Source: Cohnella zeiphila
GTDB lineage: Bacteria > Bacillota > Bacilli > Paenibacillales > Paenibacillaceae
Assembly (NCBI RefSeq): GCF_014212055.1
Contig: NZ_JACJVO010000009.1
Coordinates: 434,001 to 498,000, forward strand
Length of the DNA stretch: 64,000 nt
Direction of reading: 5' to 3'
The position numbers and the translations under genes were made by a program. Below, piece by piece: positions 33,531-42,370 of the stretch. The notes below the pieces were generated by a model. It was not told where the DNA came from. It did no database searches and saw only the letters and a program-made list of their open reading frames with translations. Each line of letters starts with the position of its first letter. Position 1 is the stretch's first letter.

Positions 33531-34907
33531 ATGCAAAGGTGGAGAACCCGCTACTTCCCGGCGCTGGCCGAATTCGCACTGGGCGGCGAAGAGAGTTCGA
33601 GCCGGGAACTGGCGTCATTGCGATCGATTCTTCCAGGCGTTTCCACCGAAGAACTTCTTTGGCATCACGAAGAGAGCGTAAGGTTCCTGCTCTCGAACGC
33701 CGAACCCGAGGACCGGATGACCATTATGCACCGGTCTCTTTTGTTTCTCATGGAAATGCTCGCCCTGCTCCGCCTTCGGCAATCGGCCGACGAGGAGATT
33801 GACAAGGATCGGCTGCGGGAAGCGGCCATCGACTCGATGCCGATCGACGAAGAACGCCCGGACCGGTTCGAGACGGTGCTTCAGCATATGGACAGCGGCA
33901 TCGCGCTGTTCGATTCGGAAGGCTACCTCCGCTTTTTGAACGTGCAGATGTCCCGTTTCCTCCAGACGCCACGGAAAGCGCTGGTCGGCAATTCGGTCCG
34001 CCAACTGATGTACCATCCCTTGCTGCGCAAGTCGATTCGGAAGATCTTCGTCCGCATGCTCAAAGAGATGGTCTACCATCGCCGGTATCATGCCGAGTTC
34101 CAAGACTCGAACGGCAAATTCCTGCTGATCAGCATCACCCAGATCGACGAGTTGGACGGAGACTATCTTATCAGCGTGAAAGACGTCTCGGAGTATAAGC
34201 AGATCGAGCAGACTGCCTTCCAGAACGACAAGCTGGCGATGCTGGGCAAGATCGCGGCGGCGATCGCGCACGAGATCCGCAATCCGCTGACATCGATCCG
34301 GGGCTTCATCCAGCTGCTGAAGCCTTACCTGGAATCGATCGGCAAGCAGGAGTACGCCCGCATCATTCTGTCGGAGATCGACCGGGCGAACGATATCATC
34401 TTCGAATTCCTCAACTCCTCGAAGCCGACGGCGCCGATGAAGCAGACGCTGCGGGTCGCCTCTCTCGTCAAGGAGACGATTCTGCTGACGGAGAGCGAAG
34501 CCCACATGAAGGGCTGCGAATTGTACGGCGAGAACAACGATCCGGCGATCTCCATCGCCATCGACGTCAAGCAGATCAAGCAGGTGCTGCTCAATATCGT
34601 CAAAAACGCGATGGATGCCATCCACGAAGCCGGAGACGAGCGCAAGGGCCGGATCGAAGTATCGTCGCGGCGGGAAGGCCGGTTCGCCGTCATTCGCATT
34701 CGCGACAACGGGAAAGGGATGGACCGGACGACGCTGAACCGGCTGTTCGATCCCTTCTTTACCACGAAGGAAGAAGGGACGGGCCTCGGCTTGTCGGTCA
34801 GCTACCGGATTATCCGCAACCATGGCGGGACGATCCAGGTGGAAAGCCGGGAAGGCGAAGGAACGGAATTCAAAATCTATTTGCCATTGGTGATCGAGAG
34901 GGAGTAG
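33531..34907 (+). CDS. Cytosolic PAS sensor histidine kinase, orphan
   Basis: 458 residues, no membrane span. N-terminal helical region (1-105), PAS domain (about 110-225: RFETVLQHMDSGIALFDSEG, KFLLISITQIDELDGDYLIS), dimerisation/phosphoacceptor helix with AIAHEIRNPLTSIRGF, then HATPase_c: N box QVLLNIVKNAMDAI, G1 RIRDNGKGM, F box LFDPFFTTK, G2 GTGLGLSVSY. No response regulator is adjacent; the architecture is that of sporulation phosphorelay kinases (KinA/KinE type), so Spo0F is a plausible target. GGAGG upstream of ATG 33531. Confidence 0.92.
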   Translation: MQRWRTRYFPALAEFALGGEESSSRELASLRSILPGVSTEELLWHHEESVRFLLSNAEPEDRMTIMHRSLLFLMEMLALLRLRQSADEEIDKDRLREAAIDSMPIDEERPDRFETVLQHMDSGIALFDSEGYLRFLNVQMSRFLQTPRKALVGNSVRQLMYHPLLRKSIRKIFVRMLKEMVYHRRYHAEFQDSNGKFLLISITQIDELDGDYLISVKDVSEYKQIEQTAFQNDKLAMLGKIAAAIAHEIRNPLTSIRGFIQLLKPYLESIGKQEYARIILSEIDRANDIIFEFLNSSKPTAPMKQTLRVASLVKETILLTESEAHMKGCELYGENNDPAISIAIDVKQIKQVLLNIVKNAMDAIHEAGDERKGRIEVSSRREGRFAVIRIRDNGKGMDRTTLNRLFDPFFTTKEEGTGLGLSVSYRIIRNHGGTIQVESREGEGTEFKIYLPLVIERE

Positions 34908-34995
34908 AATCGGGATGAATCGATCGTCGGCGCGGGCTTGTTCCCGGCCGCCGAAGCTGTGAGCGCAAGATTCGACATCGTGGTGGGGGAACCGC

Positions 34996-36321
34996 ATGCT
35001 TCGCAGACAACCGAATTCGTTCCGAGGACTTCTCTCGCTCAGGGGAAGCCGTCTCATCGATTCCGCGACTCGAAAAGGATTGAGAACGTCCTTGCGGGAA
35101 GGAATTCCCGCGAATATCGTTGCCAATCTTCTCGGCGGTCCGTTGCAGACGGCTTATTTGCTTTACCTCGGGTTCAGCTCCGAGCAGATCGGCCTAATCG
35201 CAGCCATTCCTTCGCTTACCCTCGTGGCCCAGCTTTTTATCGCCGTTGCGATGCAGAAGTGGACCAACCGGCGCCTCGCCGTCTGCCTTCTCGGCGTTAC
35301 GCACCGCACGCTATGGGTATCGACCGGCCTCATTCCGCTACTTTTTCCGGAGAGCGACCGGTTCTGGGCCTACGCATCCCTATATTTGATCAGCTTCGTC
35401 TGTGCCCAATCGAGCGGCGTCATCTGGACTTCGCTCATGGCGGATATCGTGCCGCCGGCGGTGCGCGGCCGATATTTCGGCATCCGCAACACGGTCCACT
35501 GGGCCGTCGCCAGCTTGACCCTGCTCGCCGGAGGCCAGTGGATGGAGCATGCCGGCGGAAGCGGACACGGATTCGCTTACCTTTTCCTGGTCAGCGCCGT
35601 CAGCGTCGTCTGGAACGGCTGGGAGCTGGCTCGTTACCGGAATCCGCCATTCGAGCGCTCCGATGGAGGAAGCATAGCGAAGCTGCTTGCCAAGCCTCTA
35701 AGGGACCGTTCGTTCCGATCCGCGACGATGTTCATCACCGTTTTTCTTCTGCTGCAGAACGTCGTCGTTCCGCTTTTCTCGTACGCCATGCTGAACGTGC
35801 TTCGCCTGAGCTATAGCACCGTCACCTTGATTACGATGTTCCAAAATATCGTCATGATGTTCAGCTATATTTATTGGGGCAATCTGAACGCGCGGGCTCC
35901 GGCCCGCAAGCTGCTGCTCTGGACGTTCCCGATCGTTTCCGCCGCCTGCGCGGCGTGGCTGGGGATGGGGATCGCGCCCGTCCTGCTCGTGCTGCTCGCG
36001 TCGCACCTGTTGCTCGGAATCGGCCTGGGCGGCTATAACCTGCTCGTCTTTAATTTTCTGATCGGAGATACGCCGAAGGGAGACCGTCCGGTCTACGTCG
36101 CGCTGTTCTCGGCACTGACCGGGCTGTCCGGCTTCGTCGGGCCGATCGTCGGAGGGTGGGCTTTCAAAGAAGCGGAAGGATATCCCGATTGGGTGGCCCG
36201 GTATGGGATCGTGGCGGGCTGCGGCCTGCTGCTCCTTGCGCTTGCGCTGTTCGTCGCCCCTGCGACGTTCAAAAGCAAGGAAACTAATAAAAACCAAACA
36301 ATTACGAGTCAATTTCCTTAA
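34996..36321 (+). CDS. MFS transporter, uncharacterised
   Basis: 441 residues, about 11-12 TM helices after a ~35-residue basic N-terminus (LRRQPNSFRGLLSLRGSRLI). Motif-A-like loop appears as MQKWTNRRLAV and IVPPAVRGRYFGIRNT is a typical cytosolic-loop block. Closest general type: 'MFS_1' permeases of spore-formers with no known substrate. ATG 34996 follows GGTGGGGGAACC. It lies 88 bp behind the kinase and has no terminator in between, so cotranscription is possible. Confidence 0.85.
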   Translation: MLRRQPNSFRGLLSLRGSRLIDSATRKGLRTSLREGIPANIVANLLGGPLQTAYLLYLGFSSEQIGLIAAIPSLTLVAQLFIAVAMQKWTNRRLAVCLLGVTHRTLWVSTGLIPLLFPESDRFWAYASLYLISFVCAQSSGVIWTSLMADIVPPAVRGRYFGIRNTVHWAVASLTLLAGGQWMEHAGGSGHGFAYLFLVSAVSVVWNGWELARYRNPPFERSDGGSIAKLLAKPLRDRSFRSATMFITVFLLLQNVVVPLFSYAMLNVLRLSYSTVTLITMFQNIVMMFSYIYWGNLNARAPARKLLLWTFPIVSAACAAWLGMGIAPVLLVLLASHLLLGIGLGGYNLLVFNFLIGDTPKGDRPVYVALFSALTGLSGFVGPIVGGWAFKEAEGYPDWVARYGIVAGCGLLLLALALFVAPATFKSKETNKNQTITSQFP

Positions 36322-36416
36322 CAATTGTAGATTATTGTAAGTACCGGATGCGGCCCAGAGACGCCCGCCCGACTTTTAGCGCGAGGAATGGAGGCAGCCG
36401 GCTGGAGATGGACAGA

Positions 36417-36842
36417 ATGGCGTGGTACCGATCGCTCTTCGAGGAAGCGGTTTGCAAGCTCGAGCCGATGTGGGAAAAAGACGATTCCTGCACGGGCGGA
36501 TCCCGCTGGCGCAAGAGAAATTATCCGTTCGAGGAGCAATTCCAGCTGACCCGATTGGAACGCGAAGTTCCGCTCGCGATCATGTATTCCTTCCTTCTGC
36601 CCGAAATCTACCTGCAGGCTTCGATCTTCGAAGAATTGCGAAGATACGAGTCCGGATTCGAGCTCTCGTACATTCTGATGGACCGGATGCTTCGATTGGT
36701 CATTACGCTGCCCGTGGACGAGCTTCGCGGCACGCTTCTCGGCTTTATCCATCAAGCCAGAGCAGAGTTCATGGACATTCTGGATTGGATCGTCAAGCGG
36801 GCGAACGCGGCGCCGCTTCGCGTCCTCGCTGCCCAAAGATAG
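36417..36842 (+). CDS. Hypothetical cytosolic protein
   Basis: 141 residues from ATG 36417 (CTGGAG nine bases upstream); ATG 36408 or the frame start at 36348 are alternatives. Mostly helical, acidic-aromatic: AWYRSLFEEAVCKLEPMWEK, YPFEEQFQLTRLEREVPLAI, YILMDRMLRLVITLPVDELR. No motif or membrane span. The spacing between helices suggests an all-alpha domain. Function not recognised; neighbours (MFS transporter, exonuclease) give no hint. Confidence 0.65.
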   Translation: MAWYRSLFEEAVCKLEPMWEKDDSCTGGSRWRKRNYPFEEQFQLTRLEREVPLAIMYSFLLPEIYLQASIFEELRRYESGFELSYILMDRMLRLVITLPVDELRGTLLGFIHQARAEFMDILDWIVKRANAAPLRVLAAQR

Positions 36843-36944
36843 ATTCATAGAGCCAGCCGGTGTCGAACGTTGACGCGGCTGGCATTTTGTTCCTTGGCCG
36901 ATTCTGGTAAACTATCCTTAACGGAACGGCTGGAGGGATGCTTC

Positions 36945-37553
36945 ATGGATCTATCGGACATTACGGTGCTCGATTTCGAGACGTCGGGGCTCAATCCGGC
37001 CCGCGACCGGATCATCGAGATCGCGGCGGTTCGCTGTCACGAAGGCCAGATCGTCAGCCGTTACAGCACGCTGGTGCGGTTTGAAGGCTTCATACCTCCG
37101 AAAGTGACCGAACTTACGGGGTTAAGCTCGGCCGACCTGGAGAACGGGCTGGACGAGGAGACGGCCATGCGCATTCTCAACCGGTTTATCGGCAGCAACG
37201 TGATTGTCGCCCACAACGCGGCGTTCGATCTCGGGTTTCTCCATTACGCCTTGATGAGGCATGCGGGCCGGAGCTTCAGCAACCGATTTCTCGACACGTT
37301 GACCATCTGCCGCGACCGTCAGCCTTATCCGCATAATCTCGGCGAGATGTGCAAGCGCTACGGCGTCGAGCTGGACGGGGCCCACCGGGCGTTGGCCGAC
37401 GTGGAAGGATGCTGGGAGCTGCTGCGGAAGCTGAACGAAGAAAGCTCGGTCGAGCCCTATGTCAACCGGCTTGGCTATTTGCCCAAATACGGGCCGCCGG
37501 CCTGGTATCCGCCCCAAGCGGAGCTGCAGGCCGCGACGATCCGTTACGCCTGA
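36945..37553 (+). CDS. DnaQ-like 3'-5' exonuclease (DEDDh family)
   Basis: 202 residues from ATG 36945 with GGAGGG upstream. DEDDh motifs: ExoI VLDFETSGLNPARDRIIEIA (D, E), ExoII IVAHNAAFDLGFL (D), ExoIII with HRALADVEGCWELL (H and D). A Pro/aromatic-rich tail (YLPKYGPPAWYPPQAEL) follows the catalytic core. It is a stand-alone exonuclease like the epsilon-type proteins of Firmicutes; it could act in repair or RNA turnover. Not part of PolC or DinG because no polymerase or helicase segment is present. Confidence 0.92.
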   Translation: MDLSDITVLDFETSGLNPARDRIIEIAAVRCHEGQIVSRYSTLVRFEGFIPPKVTELTGLSSADLENGLDEETAMRILNRFIGSNVIVAHNAAFDLGFLHYALMRHAGRSFSNRFLDTLTICRDRQPYPHNLGEMCKRYGVELDGAHRALADVEGCWELLRKLNEESSVEPYVNRLGYLPKYGPPAWYPPQAELQAATIRYA

Positions 37554-37728
37554 CGGATGGAAGCTTGACGGCTTCCGAAGAAAGGATGATCTCCGAAGCC
37601 TCGGCTTTCGGGTATCATCCTTTTCGGCTTGCCCCTTCACAGCAAGACGAATTGGGCTTACAATACCGGAATGCGACGAATCGCTCAGGAAACGCCGGCC
37701 GTGTCCGGCCCCGGAAAGGATATGCTCC

Positions 37729-38940
37729 ATGAGTCAACCCGCTCTGAAAGAAAGGCAAATACCGGCTTCGGCCGGCTTGTCCCGAGGCTTGCTGCTGCTG
37801 ATGGCGTTCGCCTCGGGCGCGACCGTGGCCAATCTGTACTACAACCAGCCGCTGCTGGCCGACATCGGCAGGTCGTTCGGCGTCGGCCCGGACGCCGCCG
37901 GGCTCATCTCGACCTGCACGCAGATCGGATACGCGATCGGCATGTTCCTGTTCGTGCCGCTCGGGGACATTCGCGAGCGCCGCGGGCTCGTCTCCATCCT
38001 GCTGGCGCTGGTCAGCTTGTCCCTCGTCGGCGTGGCCACCGCCCAGAACTTGACCTGGATCTACTTCGCGAGCCTCGCCGTCGGCTTGACGACCGTCGTT
38101 CCGCAGATTATGGTGCCGATGGCGGCCTCGCTCGCGGAACCGGAACAGCAAGGCAAGGCGGTGGGAACGGTGATGAGCGGCCTGCTGCTCGGCATCCTGT
38201 TCACGCGGACGGTGTCGGGCCTGATCGGCGGCACATGGGGCTGGCGCGTGATGTACTGGATCGCCGCGGGCGCGATGCTGGCGCTGCTCGCCCTGCTCCG
38301 GGCGAAGCTGCCCGCGAATCGGCCGCAGGCGACGATGGGCTACGGGACCCTGCTCGCTTCGATGGGGAGCCTGATCCGAAGGTATGCCGTGCTGCGCGAA
38401 TCCGCGCTGATCGGCGCGTCGAACTTCGCGGCGTTCAGCATCTTCTGGACGGCGCTGTCGTTCTACCTGGAAGGGGAGCCTTACCATTACAGCAGCCGGG
38501 TCGCCGGCCTTTTCGGCCTGATCGGCGCGGCCGGCGCGTTCGGAGCCCCGATCGTCGGGCGCTTGGCCGATCGGTGGAAGAAAGAAACGATCGTCGGCGC
38601 TCTCGTCGCGTTGAATTTGCTCTCGTTTTTGCTGTTTGGCTTGCTGGGCGTTTATTTGGCGGCGCTGATCGCAGGCGTCGTTCTGCTCGACCTTGGAGTG
38701 CAAGGGACTCAGGTGGCGAACATGACCCGCATCTACGCGCTCGACCCGCCTTCCCGCAGCCGCCTGAACACCGTGCAAATGGTCTCGACGTTTCTCGGAG
38801 GAGCGATCGGCTCGTCGCTGGGCAGCTATTGCTGGCGCCATTGGGGCTGGAGCGGGGTGTGCTGGGCCGGCGGCGGCGCGCTGCTGGTCGGGCTCCTCGC
38901 CTGGCTGGCGGGACGGCTGCGCCGTCAGGAGAACAGCTGA
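37729..38940 (+). CDS. MFS transporter (12 TM, YnfM-like)
   Basis: 403 residues from ATG 37729 behind AAAGGATATGC; the frame is open for 90 codons upstream without conservation. First helix VANLYYNQPLLADIGRSFGV is characteristic of this MFS subgroup; motif A is PLGDIRERRGLVSILL; motif C-like VGTVMSGLLLGILFTRTVSG. Twelve TM helices. Related to exporters of arabinose or drugs in E. coli, substrate unknown. Its 3' end overlaps the convergent AraC gene by 16 bp. Confidence 0.88.
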   Translation: MSQPALKERQIPASAGLSRGLLLLMAFASGATVANLYYNQPLLADIGRSFGVGPDAAGLISTCTQIGYAIGMFLFVPLGDIRERRGLVSILLALVSLSLVGVATAQNLTWIYFASLAVGLTTVVPQIMVPMAASLAEPEQQGKAVGTVMSGLLLGILFTRTVSGLIGGTWGWRVMYWIAAGAMLALLALLRAKLPANRPQATMGYGTLLASMGSLIRRYAVLRESALIGASNFAAFSIFWTALSFYLEGEPYHYSSRVAGLFGLIGAAGAFGAPIVGRLADRWKKETIVGALVALNLLSFLLFGLLGVYLAALIAGVVLLDLGVQGTQVANMTRIYALDPPSRSRLNTVQMVSTFLGGAIGSSLGSYCWRHWGWSGVCWAGGGALLVGLLAWLAGRLRRQENS

Positions 38941-39728
38941 GACAGGTCCGAAGGCCGGCCGCGGGCGATAAATTCGCCGGGGGACATCGAGCTGTATTTT
39001 TTGAAAATGCGAAAAAAATAGGACGTGTCGTAATAGCCTAAATATTGCGAGATGCTGGCGATGGTCATATCCGAATTCAGCAGCAGGTTGCACGCTTCGA
39101 GCACGCGAAGCTGGTGCATGTAACGGATCGGGGATTGGCCGAACACCTCTTTGAACAAGGCCGTCGTATAATTCGGCGATCGCCGGATGAGCCGGGCGAG
39201 CTGCCCGATCTCGATCGGCTCGCGGTAGTGCTCCAGCAAATACTGCCTGACGGTCTGCGCATACTTCATCTTCATGGGAGTAACCTCCGGCTTCTCCAGC
39301 TCGCGGGAGAGAATGCCGAACAGCTCCTGAACGATCCCCAGGCAGATCAGCTCCCGAAAGCTCTTGCTCCCCCGCATCTCTTCGTACAGCCGTTCGCAGC
39401 GCCTCTGCGCATAAGGAAAATGGGCGAGCCGGAACCGGAGGAATTGCTTCCGATCGAGAAAAGGAACGCCGGTCGGAAGCTCGCAATCCAGGTTAAACAG
39501 AACCGTATACTTCTGGTGCGGCGTTCCCGCCCAGTTCTCGCCGCTCCGCCTGGTCGACTTCGGAATGTAAAGCAGTTCCCCTCTCTCCGCGACGACCTCG
39601 CTTCCGTTAATGTCGTAGCGGACTTTCCCTTCCGTCACGAGCACAAGAACGTTGTGGCCGATCTTCTCCATTTGCGTACGCCAGTTGGGAATGAAATGAT
39701 CGAAATGTACACTCATCAATTGAATCAT
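38925..39728 (-). CDS. AraC-family regulator of the adjacent sulfatase
   Basis: 267 residues from ATG 39728 (AAAGGCG upstream); the frame continues to 39848 but that part overlaps the promoter region. N-terminal cupin-like sensor (VRYDINGSEVVAERGELLYI, PHQKYTVLFNLDCELP) and C-terminal double HTH (EIGQLARLIRRSPNYTTALFK; ASISQYLGYYDTSYFFRIFK). Divergent from the sulfatase gene, with repeated GAAATGTAC sites between and within, so it probably activates the sulfatase on sensing a sulfated sugar. Confidence 0.9.
   Translation of the reverse strand: MIQLMSVHFDHFIPNWRTQMEKIGHNVLVLVTEGKVRYDINGSEVVAERGELLYIPKSTRRSGENWAGTPHQKYTVLFNLDCELPTGVPFLDRKQFLRFRLAHFPYAQRRCERLYEEMRGSKSFRELICLGIVQELFGILSRELEKPEVTPMKMKYAQTVRQYLLEHYREPIEIGQLARLIRRSPNYTTALFKEVFGQSPIRYMHQLRVLEACNLLLNSDMTIASISQYLGYYDTSYFFRIFKKYSSMSPGEFIARGRPSDLSQLFS
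39701..39710 (+). promoter_or_regulatory. Third copy of the putative AraC site, inside the regulator gene
   Basis: CGAAATGTAC at 39701-39710, preceded by T, is an 11-base identity with 39851-39861. It lies in codons ~7-10 of the AraC gene, about 150 bp from the pair in the intergenic region. Confidence 0.5.
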
Positions 39729-39832
39729 AGATAGCGCCTTTCTATACAATTTTCGCTTAAATCCTAGCATAGCCAATAGATTTCGTAAACGATTGTCGAA
39801 TAATCTTTGCCTTGTTGGAATTATTGATAAGA

Positions 39833-39861
39833 GAAATGTACCTATCAAAATCGAAATGTAC
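39833..39861 (+). promoter_or_regulatory. Direct repeats, putative AraC-family binding sites
   Basis: GAAATGTAC at 39833-39841 and again at 39853-39861, same strand, exactly 20 bp apart (two helical turns), immediately upstream of the -35 region of the sulfatase promoter. This is the standard half-site geometry of AraC-type activators. Confidence 0.65.
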
Positions 39862-39862
39862 G

Positions 39863-39892
39863 TGGACGCTCGGCGGATCCCGAATCTATAAT
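39863..39892 (+). promoter_or_regulatory. Promoter of the sulfatase gene
   Basis: Perfect -10 TATAAT (39887-39892) with a weak -35 TGGACG (39863-39868) at 18-bp spacing; a weak -35 fits an activator-dependent promoter. Confidence 0.65.
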
Positions 39893-39954
39893 ACAGCTAC
39901 GGCAAGAAGAGAAAGCGCTGACATCGGTCGGGCGCCGGAAGGGGATTTGCGATC

Positions 39955-41436
39955 ATGAGAATTTTGCTGCTGGATTTGGATTCGACGAGACCGGATCATC
40001 TAGGGTGCTACGGGTACCCGCGCAACACGTCGCCGAACATTGACAAGATGGCCGCTCAAGGGGTCCGCTTCGACAACTACTACACGTCCGACGCGCCTTG
40101 CTTTCCGTCGCGAACGGCGCTGATGACCGGACAATTCGGCATTCACAACGGCGTCGTCGGCCACGGCGGAACGGCGGGGGACGTACGCCACGAAGGAGCG
40201 GAACGGGGGTTCCGCGACCGGCTGGCGTCCGAGAGCTTCCCGGCGCTGTTCCGCAAGGCGGGGCTGCGCACCGCGCTCGTCAGTCCGTTCGGGGAGCGGC
40301 ATTCGGCCTGGACTTTCTATGCCGGCTTCAACGAGATTCACAATACGGGCCGGGGAGGGATGGAATCGGCCGAGGAAGTGACGCCGGTCGTGCTCGACTG
40401 GATCGAACGCAACGCGCAGCAGGACGATTGGATGCTGTACGTCAATTACTGGGATCCGCACACCCCTTACCGCGCCCCGGAATCGTTCGGCAACCCGTTC
40501 GCGGACGAGCCGCTTCCGGAATGGATTACCGACGAAGTGCTGGAAGCCCATAGGAGAAAGGTCGGGCCGCACAGCGCCAGCGAAATCAATATGTACGACG
40601 ACCGGACGTCGCCGGCTTATCCGCGCCATCCGGGCAAGATCGGGTCCAGGGAAGACCTGCGGAGGATGGTGGACGGCTACGACTGCGGCATTCGCTTCAT
40701 GGACGAGAATATCGGCGAGATCTTCCGCCTGCTGGAGAGCAAAGGCGTAATGGACGATCTGATCGTTATCATCACGGCCGACCACGGCGAGAACATGGGC
40801 GAGCTCGGCATCTACGGCGAGCATGGGACGGCGGACCAGGGCACCTGCCGCATCCCGATGATCATCCGCTGGCCCGGCATGCGGCAAGGCATCGTCGATG
40901 AAGGTCTTCACTATCATCTCGATCTGCCGCCGACGATCGCCGACGTACTCGGCCAGAAGCCGGCGCCGAGCTGGGACGGGCAAAGCTATGCCGAGACGCT
41001 GCGGACGGGCGCGGACAGCGGCCGCGATTACTTGGTCGTGTCGCAGTGCGCCCACGTCTGCCAGCGCAGCGTCCGGTTCGGGGAATGGCTTTACATCCGG
41101 ACGTACCATGACGGCTATCACTTGTTCGACAAAGAGATGCTGTTCCGCTTGTCGGACGATGCGCATGAGCAGCGCAGCCTGGCGCTAGAGCGGCCGGACG
41201 TTTGCCGCGAGGCGGTCTACCTGCTGAACGAATGGCATGACGGCATGATGGCGTCGATGCCGTTCGACGTCGATCCGCTGCGGACCGTGATGAAGGAAGG
41301 CGGCCCCTATCATGCCAAAGGGTTCCTGCCGCGTTACGCCGAGCGGCTCCGCGAGACCGGAAGAGGCGACGCGGTGCCCGAGCTGCTGCGGCGTCATCCT
41401 CGCGAGATGGCGGGCAAGGCCGGCCGCGACGGGTAA
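39955..41436 (+). CDS. Sulfatase (type I, formylglycine-dependent)
   Basis: 493 residues, no signal peptide, so cytosolic. Metal Asp residues in LLLDLDSTRPDHLG near the start; the modification site is C49-F-P-S-R, a CxPSR motif in which Cys is converted to formylglycine by a dedicated enzyme; second metal site TADHGENMGELG. Hydrolyses a sulfate ester, most likely on a sugar given the AraC partner. A sulfatase-maturating enzyme is not in the window. Start ATG 39955; terminator at 41450. Confidence 0.93.
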   Translation: MRILLLDLDSTRPDHLGCYGYPRNTSPNIDKMAAQGVRFDNYYTSDAPCFPSRTALMTGQFGIHNGVVGHGGTAGDVRHEGAERGFRDRLASESFPALFRKAGLRTALVSPFGERHSAWTFYAGFNEIHNTGRGGMESAEEVTPVVLDWIERNAQQDDWMLYVNYWDPHTPYRAPESFGNPFADEPLPEWITDEVLEAHRRKVGPHSASEINMYDDRTSPAYPRHPGKIGSREDLRRMVDGYDCGIRFMDENIGEIFRLLESKGVMDDLIVIITADHGENMGELGIYGEHGTADQGTCRIPMIIRWPGMRQGIVDEGLHYHLDLPPTIADVLGQKPAPSWDGQSYAETLRTGADSGRDYLVVSQCAHVCQRSVRFGEWLYIRTYHDGYHLFDKEMLFRLSDDAHEQRSLALERPDVCREAVYLLNEWHDGMMASMPFDVDPLRTVMKEGGPYHAKGFLPRYAERLRETGRGDAVPELLRRHPREMAGKAGRDG

Positions 41437-41449
41437 AGACAGGCGTTTC

Positions 41450-41482
41450 AGCCGTCCTCCAATCATCGGCGGGCGGCTTTTC
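41450..41482 (+). terminator. Rho-independent terminator of the sulfatase gene
   Basis: AGCCGTCC (41450-41457) pairs with GGGCGGCT (41471-41478, one G-T pair), followed by TTTTC. Confidence 0.75.
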
Positions 41483-41675
41483 GCATTCCGCCGGGACTTC
41501 TTCGGAAGGACGGTTACGTTGCCGAAAGACGGACGGAACTTGCCCTTCGCCGCCGCCGCCCTTGTCGAAGGAGAAAGGTTACTGGTATGATGGGAAGACA
41601 GCGAGCTTCTTGAAGGCGCGCTGCAGCGCCCGCCCGAATCGGACGGCTTCGGGCTCGAAGGAAGGAGAGCCGCGT

Positions 41676-42125
41676 ATGTTGGATCACGACAAAGCGCAGG
41701 AGATGCTGGCCATGATGGCCCGCAGCGGCTGGAGAATTACCGATCAGCGCAGAATGCTGGCGCAGATTTTCGCTTCGACGGACAGCTATTTGTCGCCGAA
41801 GGACGTGTACGATCAACTGACCGTCAAGCACCCGAGCGTCAGCTTCGACACCGTTTACCGCAATTTGCGGATGCTCAGCGAGATGGGAGTGCTGGAGCAG
41901 TTTTATTTCATGGAGGGAGGCCTGAAGTTCAAAGCTTCCTGCCTTGACCATCACCACCATCATCTTATCTGCATGAACTGCGAGAAGACGCTGACGTTCG
42001 ATTTCTGCCCGATGAAGGAGACGCTCGAGCTCCCCGGCAATTATAAAATCATGAACCACCGGTTCGAGATTTACGGCATTTGCGAGGAATGCCAGAAGGA
42101 AGCGGCTGAGCCGGCCGGCGTCTGA
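41676..42125 (+). CDS. zur: Fur-family zinc regulator Zur
   Basis: 149 residues from ATG 41676 behind GGAAGGAGAG. Winged HTH in SPKDVYDQLTVKHPSVSFDTVYRNLRML, dimerisation part with HHHHHLICMNCEKTLTFDFCPM and a C-terminal CEEC pair: the two CxxC clusters hold structural zinc. Compared with B. subtilis paralogues, FKASC...HHHHH, 'FCPM' and 'HRFEIYGICEEC' fit Zur rather than Fur or PerR. No zinc transporter operon is adjacent, so it probably acts on distant genes. Confidence 0.88.
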   Translation: MLDHDKAQEMLAMMARSGWRITDQRRMLAQIFASTDSYLSPKDVYDQLTVKHPSVSFDTVYRNLRMLSEMGVLEQFYFMEGGLKFKASCLDHHHHHLICMNCEKTLTFDFCPMKETLELPGNYKIMNHRFEIYGICEECQKEAAEPAGV

Positions 42126-42219
42126 ACGGCCGGGAACGCCCGGATCTCGATCGTCCCTCCTCCCTATTTTATTCGATCCGACAAGTCGGAATTCTCCCCT
42201 GCCATTCCCAGTTCTGACG

Positions 42220-42248
42220 TTGACGTTAAGGTAATTAAAAGATAAAAT
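42220..42248 (+). promoter_or_regulatory. Orphan promoter with MerR-like TTGACGTTAAGG element
   Basis: TTGACG (42220-42225), 17-bp spacer TTAAGGTAATTAAAAGA, TAAAAT (42243-42248). The upstream GACGTTGACGTTAA matches the promoter of the MerR gene at 51975-51990. No protein gene begins within 700 bp downstream. Confidence 0.65.
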
Positions 42249-42254
42249 GCTTAA

Positions 42255-42370
42255 CATGGTTACAAACAAGAATCGGCCCCCTGGACCGTTCGGGTTGGAT
42301 TTCGCCCGGCATGCCGACTTCAAGGAAGCCCCGGCAGCCGAGCTTACGCCCGCCAGGGCTATTTTTTGTT
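42255..42370 (+). ncRNA. Candidate structured non-coding RNA
   Basis: Downstream of the orphan promoter, CCCTGG (42279-42284) can pair with CCAGGG (42353-42358), closing a domain that contains a CGGG/CCCG hairpin (42291-42308) and a CGGCATGCCG palindrome (around 42307-42316); the stem is followed by A and six T (42362-42367), like a terminator. There is no convincing open frame on either strand. Possibly a larger conserved RNA: a GGTC-GGGATA-GACC hairpin follows at 42422-42435. The raiA motif RNA of Firmicutes is one candidate identity, from memory only. Confidence 0.45.
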
